Assembly: GCA_017961965.1 (NCBI GenBank)
Contig: JAGCWG010000163.1
Location: forward strand, 1 to 6,156
From: Bacteroidaceae bacterium
GTDB lineage: Bacteria; Bacteroidota; Bacteroidia; Bacteroidales; Bacteroidaceae
Direction of reading: 5' to 3'
DNA: 6,156 nt
A model generated the notes under the pieces. That model was not told the DNA's origin, did no database searches, and saw only the letters and a list, made by a program, of their open reading frames with translations. This document shows positions 1 to 5,394 of this stretch, piece after piece. The translations under genes and the position numbers were made by a program. Numbering within the stretch: position 1 is the stretch's first letter; each line of letters begins with the position of its first letter.

Positions 1-1
1 T

Positions 2-625
2 AATAATGTTGCAGGAACGGAGTGGTTTTTGTTTTTTGACTATTTCGCTGGCTTTAATCCTGAGAAATGGAAGTTTGATGGGAAAAAAATTTATGACTAC
101 CAAGGGAGGAAATTTATGTACTATTTTACGGAAATCAAACCAACTTTTTTTGATTTGTCAAAGGTCGGTTCTCAAACTACGGGGCACTATCTTGTGAAGA
201 TGATAGAAAATCATTCTAATTTTTGGGTTTATAAGATAGAATCGGTAACAGATACAGAGATTTCTCTAATGGAAGAATGTGTTGACGAGCCATGGTTATT
301 CCGTTTGTGTACAACAAAAAACAGTAACAATTCTTATGCAAAGTACAGAATTGTTACGTTGGATTCTAATCATGTAAACGAATTGGACGAGAAAACTCCA
401 ATTGTTAAGATTGCTAATGGAAAGGTTGTTTGTCTGTATGGGTGTGATGGGTGTCGTATCTCGTATGATAGTAAAGGCTTACAGTCTAAGAGATCTGGTA
501 TTTTATGTATAGAATCATATAATGGTTATACATTTGATATGCCTTCTGTCTCAGATTGGAAAACTTTGGCCTTTTATTTCGCAAAAGGTGGGAAAACATA
601 TAGTTTTACTATGACGAATGAGTGA
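2..625 (+). CDS. Hypothetical protein, C-terminal part (open at window start)
   Basis: I do not recognise this protein. The frame is open from base 2 to the TGA at 623-625, giving 207 visible residues and no ATG near the beginning. A TTG at 29 could serve as a start, but the frame reads on upstream through hydrophobic and aromatic residues (GTEWFLFFDYFAG), so I read it as the C-terminal part of a longer gene. The visible part is rich in Tyr, Phe and Lys, has no obvious membrane span, and contains a stretch (VYKIESVTDTEISLMEE, about residues 76-92) that resembles a strand pair of Bacteroidales lipocalin-like proteins; this is only a resemblance. A Cys cluster C-x3-C-x2-C lies near residues 144-151. 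Codons favour AAT, TTT and GAT, unlike the hydrolase gene downstream, which prefers AAC, TTC and GAC; this may mark accessory or transferred DNA. A terminator follows 37 bases after the stop. Confidence 0.7.
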   Translation, partial: NNVAGTEWFLFFDYFAGFNPEKWKFDGKKIYDYQGRKFMYYFTEIKPTFFDLSKVGSQTTGHYLVKMIENHSNFWVYKIESVTDTEISLMEECVDEPWLFRLCTTKNSNNSYAKYRIVTLDSNHVNELDEKTPIVKIANGKVVCLYGCDGCRISYDSKGLQSKRSGILCIESYNGYTFDMPSVSDWKTLAFYFAKGGKTYSFTMTNE

Positions 626-662
626 ACATCTTTTTAATAGTCATAGCTAAGTGAGGAACAAT

Positions 663-719
663 AAGGAGGTGTTAAAAACGGTCATACCATGCAGATGTGT
701 TTTAGCGCCTCCTTTATTC
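663..719 (+). terminator. Intrinsic terminator of the upstream hypothetical gene
   Basis: Arms 663-677 and 700-714 form a 15-bp stem with no mismatch if U-G pairs are allowed (T670-G707 and T672-G705), with a 22-base loop and a short T-rich tail (TTTATT). The two wobble pairs are possible only in plus-strand RNA; in minus-strand RNA they would be A-C mismatches. This places the terminator behind the gene ending at 625. The large loop and interrupted T tract make it less than ideal. Confidence 0.65.
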
Positions 720-826
720 TGCCCATATATCTCGCTCGGAAGATATGGGTGTAAATGTAGAGAGATATGGATGTCAGTCTAAACTACAGACTAACACCAT
801 CATGGGATATTCTGTTCAGAATGGCT

Positions 827-857
827 ATTACTCATTACTAATTGCTAATTACTCATT
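827..857. repeat. Short A/T-rich direct repeat
   Basis: The 10-mer ATTACTCATT occurs at 827-836 and 848-857, separated by ACTAATTGCTA, which is itself built from the same ACTAATT/CTAATT words. Simple repeats of this ATTACT/TAATT type are common between genes in Bacteroidales. No function is implied. Confidence 0.5.
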
Positions 858-892
858 GACGGTCATTCGTCTTTTACCCTCTTTTTGTCAAC

Positions 893-919
893 TCGTATTT
901 GCGAAATAAGTACGAAATA
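893..919. repeat. Overlapping inverted and direct repeat, possible operator
   Basis: ATTTGCGAAAT (897-907) is an 11-base palindrome with a GCG centre. It lies inside a wider inverted repeat, TCGTA (893-897) against TACGA (911-915). The word CGAAATA occurs at 902-908 and 913-919, so the copies are 11 bases apart, about one helical turn. The site is roughly 65-90 bases upstream of the promoter at 982-1012, where an activator could bind. This is a pattern only; no regulator is known. Confidence 0.25.
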
Positions 920-981
920 TAATATGATTTCATCTTTAGTTCCCGCTTTTTGAATAAAAGAATATTTTTCTACGCAAATTC

Positions 982-1012
982 TTTGGTGGTCTTCAACAAA
1001 TAATTATATTTG
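982..1012 (+). promoter_or_regulatory. Bacteroidetes-type promoter (P1)
   Basis: TTTG at 982-985, exactly 19 bases, then TATATTTG at 1005-1012. This matches the sigma-ABfr consensus of Bacteroidetes (TTTG, 19-21 bases, TAnnTTTG) at every defined base. Transcription would begin near 1018-1020. The nearest convincing start codon is at 1949, more than 900 bases away, with a strong terminator in between. The promoter therefore probably serves a transcript contained within 1019-1776 rather than the hydrolase gene. Confidence 0.7.
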
Positions 1013-1274
1013 CAGTGTCAACAAAAAAGATTTGACAAAGGTGAACAAAGACAGTATTCTTAATATTATAAAAAGAATACATAAGGTTTCACCGACAATA
1101 ATAAAGATATGACGGTCGAACAATAAGACCTGCGAGAAAAATAGAGATTATGTCAAACCTTAAAAACAGTCACAAAGGTGGCTGCCGAAACCAAATGTAA
1201 AACCGTTGTTTGCAATTAAACGTCATCCATGGTTAAGATAGACACATTGCAAGGAACAGAATATCAAATCAATT

Positions 1275-1624
1275 AACTAATTAAAACAACTTTGCATTCA
1301 GTAAATTCAACAGACAAAGAACAGACGAAAGGACATAACCTGTTTTTGAGTCATTCAGAATTGGATTCAGTTGGAAATCTCGCCACAGAGGCGACCACGA
1401 TACGAATGCGAGGGTAGTCGCTCAGATTAAACACACGGAAGGGTGATTACGACAGATGATATCAAGAGGTTGAGGCTGACAATACAGGAATTAAAGAAGA
1501 ATCACAACATGATGTTAAATACAACGACACCTTCATAGGAATTAAAAGATATACGGCACGCTATGCGTGGATCGAAAACGAAAGTCCAATAATGGATAAC
1601 ATCAAAAACGGGAAAAGAACATAA
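1275..1624 (+). pseudogene. Possible decayed ORF with two in-frame stops
   Basis: Between the stop TAA at 1272 and the TAA at 1622-1624, one frame is interrupted only by TAG at 1415-1417 and TGA at 1457-1459, giving open stretches of 46, 13 and 54 codons. The last stretch (1460-1621) reads like real protein, for example IGIKRYTARYAWIENESP, and has no usable early start codon. A terminator-like hairpin begins four bases after the final TAA, as expected behind a gene. The strand's low T content reduces stop codons by chance, and a second frame over 1347-1536 is also fairly open, so this may be accidental. I recognise no family. Confidence 0.2.
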
Positions 1625-1627
1625 AAA

Positions 1628-1647
1628 ACTGCCACAGGCAGTATTTT
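1628..1647 (+). terminator. Short terminator-like hairpin
   Basis: ACTGCC (1628-1633), loop ACA, GGCAGT (1637-1642), followed by ATTTTC. An A run at 1623-1627 can partly pair with the T run beyond one mismatch. The stem is short but G/C-containing and the T tract is brief. It could be a weak terminator or one stem of the structured RNA around it. Confidence 0.4.
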
Positions 1648-1692
1648 CATAATAGCCTTTCAAAAGAGAGTATCACTAATTATTTATCACCA

Positions 1693-1724
1693 TGATGATT
1701 GGAAAAATAAGGGAACAATCATCA
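1693..1724 (+). other. 9-bp hairpin just before the terminator
   Basis: TGATGATTG (1693-1701) and CAATCATCA (1716-1724) pair perfectly around a 14-base purine-rich loop. It lies 13 bases upstream of the terminator stem. Two stable stems in succession are what one would expect at the 3' end of a structured RNA. Confidence 0.4.
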
Positions 1725-1737
1725 ACATAAAAAAATG

Positions 1738-1776
1738 AGGCATGTTCTAAGACACTTAGGACATGCCTTTATTTTT
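1738..1776 (+). terminator. Strong intrinsic terminator
   Basis: Arms 1738-1751 and 1755-1768 form a 14-bp stem with a 3-base loop (ACA), followed by TTATTTTT (1769-1776). The only non-Watson-Crick pair, T1746-G1760, is a U-G wobble in plus-strand RNA but an A-C mismatch on the other strand, which points to plus-strand use. The A run at 1729-1735 also gives a T tract on the minus strand, so bidirectional function is possible. No annotated gene ends shortly before it. Confidence 0.8.
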
Positions 1777-1835
1777 CCAAAGCCCGTTAGTTTTTGTTGT
1801 TTGTCCGTCGTCAGTGTAAAATAATCCTCAATATA

Positions 1836-1868
1836 TTTGGCAGTTATGCTAAATAATGTTTACCTTTG
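1836..1868 (+). promoter_or_regulatory. Promoter of the glycoside hydrolase gene (P2)
   Basis: TTTG at 1836-1839, 21 bases, then TACCTTTG at 1861-1868, a full match to the Bacteroidetes consensus. Transcription would start near 1875 and leave a leader of about 75 bases before the ATG at 1949. The TTTG here is also the end of TATATTTG (1832-1839), a second possible -7 box, but that one has no TTTG at the right distance upstream. The leader has no Shine-Dalgarno sequence and is A/T-rich before the start codon, as usual in this phylum. Confidence 0.6.
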
Positions 1869-1890
1869 GCGCGAAGAAGAAACCTAAAGC

Positions 1891-1905
1891 TGTAGTGCAT
1901 CTACA
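1891..1905 (+). other. Small hairpin in the hydrolase leader
   Basis: TGTAG (1891-1895) and CTACA (1901-1905) form a 5-bp stem around TGCAT, about 15-20 bases after the expected transcription start. It may stabilise the 5' end of the mRNA or be incidental. Confidence 0.25.
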
Positions 1906-1948
1906 ACTAACCTAATTTTTTTAATCATCTAACCAATTAACCAGACCT

Positions 1949-4900
1949 ATGAGAGAATTTACTATGGGAACCATGGCAATGGCTGTTGCTATGTGTTCAG
2001 CGGTCGGTGTATCAGCACAGACGGTTGCGAATTCAAGTGATTATCTTGAAGCACGCAGTATTCCTGCACGTACATTGTTCTTCGACTTCAACGGAACGGG
2101 CGAACGTATGCCTAAGATTAACTGGGGCATCGACTGTGCATGGATTAGCGAGGCTAACATGCTGCAGGGACGTAACTACATGAATCTGTTCAACAACAAC
2201 ATCAGCCTCGTGCGTGTGTCTTTCCAGCCAACGTATGCGCTCAACGGCACGTCACTCAGCAACGACCACCTCGTTGACCTCAACGAGCGTCTGCGCATCG
2301 TGGACTTATTAGGTACTACACCTGGGGTATGTCTCAACAGCGACCCTAAGCCTATCAACGGAGGCGGATATACGGTTGCACCTATGTACTCCAACGGTGC
2401 GAACGCAACCAACTGGGTAAACCTCATGAAGGCTACAGGCAAGTATGTGGAGAGCCATGGCTATCCTGTCGTTAGTGTAGCTCCATTCAACGAGCCTGAC
2501 TACGGTTGGGGACACGGAAGCAAGAATGACCTTAATAATATATGTCGTGCTGCAAGGAACGACTCATGGTTCAATGGCAAGCGACTGATGACTGGTAGTA
2601 CGCTCAACTGTAGCGAGGCATGGGGATGGTTCAGCGCAACACAGACGTATGCCGACGAGGGTAACACCCATCAATTGGCTGGTACGTTTGCCGACTTCAA
2701 GTCTTTCTTCCAGCGTGTCAAGGCAGCAGGCAAGGTTGTGACAGAAGACGAACTCCACAACACCATGGAAGCAATGGTAGGTGCAAACTATGGTCTCAAC
2801 AATGGTATATGGTGGGGAACAGCAGAGCACACACGTTCACAGTTCTGCCGTGCAAGCGATGGTAACGGCTATCGTCTTGCATACGCCGAGAATGATGATG
2901 CCTTCATGGCAGCCAGCGTCTATCGTAACACTCAGGACGGAGTGACAGAAGCCTTCGTCGGTGCAAGCGAACGTCAGGCAAAGCAGAGCAGCTTCGGTTT
3001 CGTGAGCCGTGACCGTGATGTATATTATGACGGCTACGGACCTACACGTGCTTACTTCGTTGATATGCCTGCCGACCCTAACGGCAGCTACGGAACAGCA
3101 CTGCAGCGTAATGCTGAGGGTGTAATCAAGATTCAGAGTGGAGAAGACGTTCAGCCTTCACCTGTTGCAGGAACATGGCAGATAGTCAATGTGGCTAACG
3201 GTAAGGTACTCACAGGCGTGGGCAGCAACACATCAATCGGAGCATATAATGTCACGCTCACCACAAGTGTGGCAAACGATGTGCGTCAGGCATGGAAGGT
3301 ACAACATCTGCCTCATAACAATGGTGGCGATTTCAGCTACGAGTATATCACTCTTGCCAATCAGAACCAACCTGCCACATTCTACCTTGACGACCTCGAC
3401 TGGAGCTTTGACGAAGGTAAGCAGGTAATCATCTACCCTGGTGGCGGAAGCGGTTGCGAACAATGGTGGTTTGAATATGCTGGCAACGGAAGCTATTATA
3501 TCCACAACCGTTACAGCAACCTAGTGCTTGACGGTGCTAACGGCTCAACTGTTGTACAACGCACTCTCACACGTGCTAACTCACAGAAGTGGAAGTTAGC
3601 AGACCCAAGCATCGTGGCTGACCGTACTGCTCCATCAACTCCTACGGGATTGTCTGCAACAGGACTCCTTGCTGCAATTAAGCTTACTTGGAATGCAAAC
3701 AACAATTCTGACCTCAACGGCTACACAATACTCCGTGCCACATACGGACAAAATGACTGGAACACAATAGCACGTGCCGTGAAAGGTACTACATACGTGG
3801 ATAACACAGCTGTTCAGGGTGTGCGTTACTCATATAAGATTAAGGCAATAGACAAGAGCAGTAACATCAGTTCTGCCTCATCTACAGTCAACGCCATCAC
3901 AAACTGCAGTCAGGGACTCGTTGCAAGCTATTCATTCGACAACAACACGTCAGATGCAACAGCCAACATGATGGGTGCAGCTACCAACGCAAGCTATGCC
4001 AACGGACATAACGGCAAGGCTCTGTCATTCAACGGCAGCACATACGCCCTACTCCCTTACCAGATTGGCAATATGCAGGAAATGACTTTCTGCAGTTGGG
4101 TAAGATGGGACGGAGGTAACGCTTGGCAACGTATCTTCGACTTCGGTAATGGCGAGGATGCTTACTTCTTCCTCACTCCAAGCAACGTGAACGGCAAACT
4201 CACATTCGAGATTAAGGCTAACGGAACGGTTCAGACATTCAATGCCTCATCTGCTCTTGCAACAAATACATGGAAACATGTGGCTGTTACCATCAGAAGC
4301 GGCAGAGTAGTTGTGTATGTTGACGGACAAGCTGTCGTAAGCAGTTCAAACATCACTCTCCGTCCAAGCGACGTGGCAGGCGTGTGCAACTATCTCGGAC
4401 GTAGCCAGTTCGTAGTTGACCCTATGTTCCGTGGACTTATCGACGATGTACGCATCTACAACTATGCTCTCTCACAGAGCGAGGTTCAGAGTGTGGCAGG
4501 AACAGGTGGCACAGGTTCATCAGCATCACCAGACAATCCTATTGATGTGACAAGCTATCTTGCCAATCCTGAGATTGTCAACAACGCCAATACTCACACT
4601 ATGCCATCAGGCTGGAATCTATACGGTTCATTTGGTTCTGGCAATGGTCAGTACACCACATCTACAGGCAACACAATGCTTGAGGTATGGCACTACACAC
4701 CATCACGCATGGCTTTCGACTACTATCAGCAGGTAAGAAATCTGCCAGAGGGCACTTACCGTCTCTCATGCGACATGCTTTATCGCAGAGGCGGTTCAAA
4801 TCAGGTAGGACTCTATGCATACGTATCAAATCCTAACGGAGAAGTACACCAGCCAGCAACCAACTTTGACGGTCAGTTGCACAACTACTCTCTCACATTC

Positions 4901-5185
4901 TACGTAAATGCAAACTCATTCGTCAACCTTGGCGTCAAGCGTTTCGCTACATGCTCAGGCGACTGGTTTGCTGCCGACAATTTCCGTCTCGAATACCTCG
5001 GCAATACCACGTCTAATGTCCGTGTGCGTGATGACATACAGACAACTGAAGTAGATGCCGTTGATGTCGCAGAACCTACCGTAGTGGGCATCTATACAGC
5101 CGATGGCGTTAAGCTCAACGCTATGCAACGTGGTCTGAACATCATCCGTATGTCAGACGGCACAACACGTAAGATAGTGAGATAG
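1949..5185 (+). CDS. Secreted multi-domain glycoside hydrolase (clan GH-A-like, ricin/FN3/LamG/CBM)
   Basis: A 1078-residue exported enzyme that probably cleaves a plant, microbial or host polysaccharide outside the cell or at its surface. Residues 1-23 are a signal peptide (hydrophobic core MAMAVAMCSAVGV, cleavage likely at VSA-Q). Cys16 follows Met, so there is no proper lipobox. Residues 44-372 form the catalytic (beta/alpha)8-like domain: NEP at 181-183 makes Glu182 the likely acid/base, and the strand KVVTEDELHN makes Glu268 (or Glu266) the likely nucleophile, followed by the GIWWG strand. GH30 or a related clan GH-A family fits, but I cannot fix the family. Residues 405-550 are a ricin-type beta-trefoil with QxW at 447-449, 505-507 and 546-548. 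Residues 560-650 are fibronectin type III, 655-848 LamG/concanavalin-like, and 865-1017 another carbohydrate-binding-like beta-sandwich after a Gly/Ser/Thr linker. Residues 1045-1078 are a tail resembling a shortened type IX secretion sorting domain. The first ATG is preferred because it supplies Arg2 for the signal peptide; Met6 is the alternative. No susC/susD partner is visible. Confidence 0.88.
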   Translation: MREFTMGTMAMAVAMCSAVGVSAQTVANSSDYLEARSIPARTLFFDFNGTGERMPKINWGIDCAWISEANMLQGRNYMNLFNNNISLVRVSFQPTYALNGTSLSNDHLVDLNERLRIVDLLGTTPGVCLNSDPKPINGGGYTVAPMYSNGANATNWVNLMKATGKYVESHGYPVVSVAPFNEPDYGWGHGSKNDLNNICRAARNDSWFNGKRLMTGSTLNCSEAWGWFSATQTYADEGNTHQLAGTFADFKSFFQRVKAAGKVVTEDELHNTMEAMVGANYGLNNGIWWGTAEHTRSQFCRASDGNGYRLAYAENDDAFMAASVYRNTQDGVTEAFVGASERQAKQSSFGFVSRDRDVYYDGYGPTRAYFVDMPADPNGSYGTALQRNAEGVIKIQSGEDVQPSPVAGTWQIVNVANGKVLTGVGSNTSIGAYNVTLTTSVANDVRQAWKVQHLPHNNGGDFSYEYITLANQNQPATFYLDDLDWSFDEGKQVIIYPGGGSGCEQWWFEYAGNGSYYIHNRYSNLVLDGANGSTVVQRTLTRANSQKWKLADPSIVADRTAPSTPTGLSATGLLAAIKLTWNANNNSDLNGYTILRATYGQNDWNTIARAVKGTTYVDNTAVQGVRYSYKIKAIDKSSNISSASSTVNAITNCSQGLVASYSFDNNTSDATANMMGAATNASYANGHNGKALSFNGSTYALLPYQIGNMQEMTFCSWVRWDGGNAWQRIFDFGNGEDAYFFLTPSNVNGKLTFEIKANGTVQTFNASSALATNTWKHVAVTIRSGRVVVYVDGQAVVSSSNITLRPSDVAGVCNYLGRSQFVVDPMFRGLIDDVRIYNYALSQSEVQSVAGTGGTGSSASPDNPIDVTSYLANPEIVNNANTHTMPSGWNLYGSFGSGNGQYTTSTGNTMLEVWHYTPSRMAFDYYQQVRNLPEGTYRLSCDMLYRRGGSNQVGLYAYVSNPNGEVHQPATNFDGQLHNYSLTFYVNANSFVNLGVKRFATCSGDWFAADNFRLEYLGNTTSNVRVRDDIQTTEVDAVDVAEPTVVGIYTADGVKLNAMQRGLNIIRMSDGTTRKIVR

Positions 5186-5206
5186 CAAAACAATATGTGT
5201 TTTCAT

Positions 5207-5249
5207 GAGCCAATGGTAATTGCATCGTCATTACCATTGGCTCTTTTTT
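5207..5249 (+). terminator. Intrinsic terminator of the glycoside hydrolase gene
   Basis: Arms 5207-5220 and 5230-5243 form a perfect 14-bp stem (GAGCCAATGGTAAT) with a 9-base loop, followed by six T residues (5244-5249). It begins 21 bases after the TAG at 5183-5185. The perfect stem could in principle work in both directions, but the T tract favours the plus strand. Confidence 0.9.
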
Positions 5250-5303
5250 ATGTGCGCTCAGTCCGAAGAGCTTGTTCTTTGCTGTTTTCCGTTGGATAAT
5301 CGT

Positions 5304-5347
5304 AATCAAAACAAATAGCGAGCAACTCTTCTGAGCTACTCGCTATT
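5304..5347 (-). terminator. Intrinsic terminator of ilvC
   Basis: Read on the minus strand, arms 5347-5333 and 5328-5314 form a 15-bp stem closed by an AGAA tetraloop, followed by TGTTTTGATT. Two positions (5338/5323 and 5336/5325) are U-G or G-U wobbles on the minus strand but A-C mismatches on the plus strand, so the hairpin is oriented for ilvC. It starts 47 bases beyond the ilvC stop codon. Confidence 0.8.
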
Positions 5348-5394
5348 CCAATTTATGTTATTTGTGATGCTTCTTAATAGATTTTTTCAAGCGA

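Larger units (their letters stand above)
720..981. other. Intergenic stretch without a gene
   Basis: I see no coding signal here. The stretch holds an imperfect hairpin (722-732 with 741-749, CCCATATATCT against AGATATGGG, with a 2-base bulge), a weaker one around 774-796, the A/T-rich direct repeat at 827-857 and the overlapping repeat and palindrome at 893-919. The remainder up to the promoter at 982 is plain A/T-rich sequence. Confidence 0.6.
1019..1776 (+). ncRNA. Candidate non-coding transcript (or decayed gene)
   Basis: This stretch lies between a consensus promoter and a strong plus-strand terminator and has no convincing ORF. The plus strand is purine-rich, especially in A. Hairpins visible by eye: 1054-1061 with 1073-1080 (8 bp), 1380-1384 with 1390-1394 (5 bp), 1557-1561 with 1565-1569 (5 bp), 1628-1633 with 1637-1642 (6 bp), 1693-1701 with 1716-1724 (9 bp), and the terminator stem. 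The GCGAC at 1391-1395 can instead pair with GTCGC at 1417-1421, which would exclude the 1380-1394 hairpin. I checked it mentally against the hallmark motifs of RNase P RNA, tmRNA, SRP RNA and 6S RNA and saw none. The alternatives are a pseudogene (see 1275-1624) or a very long regulatory leader of the hydrolase gene. The ends are inferred from promoter and terminator only. Confidence 0.3.

Noticed and set aside
689..754. 21-codon ORF (ATG to TAA) downstream of the AAGGAGGTG word
   Set aside because: The spacing to the putative binding site is about 18 bases, too long, and the ORF overlaps the terminator stem and the next hairpin. It has no recognisable sequence.
1032..1112. Short ORF just after promoter P1, from TTG 1032 or GTG 1041 to TGA 1110-1112 (23-26 residues)
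   Set aside because: It has no ATG, is tiny and Lys/Ile-rich as expected from A/T-rich sequence, and coincides with the 8-bp hairpin at 1054-1080. There is not enough to call a leader peptide.
1692..1730. 12-codon ORF before the terminator, considered as an attenuator leader peptide
   Set aside because: There is no run of regulatory codons, the terminator is followed by a separate promoter, and the downstream gene is not biosynthetic.
1949..2017. Lipoprotein signal at Cys16 of the hydrolase
   Set aside because: The residue before Cys is Met, which does not fit a lipobox, and a good signal peptidase I site (VSA-Q) follows.
2176..3717. Several open frames of 68-90 codons on the minus strand inside the hydrolase gene
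   Set aside because: They are opposite-strand shadows of a gene with well-ordered domains. None has a recognisable sequence or its own signals.
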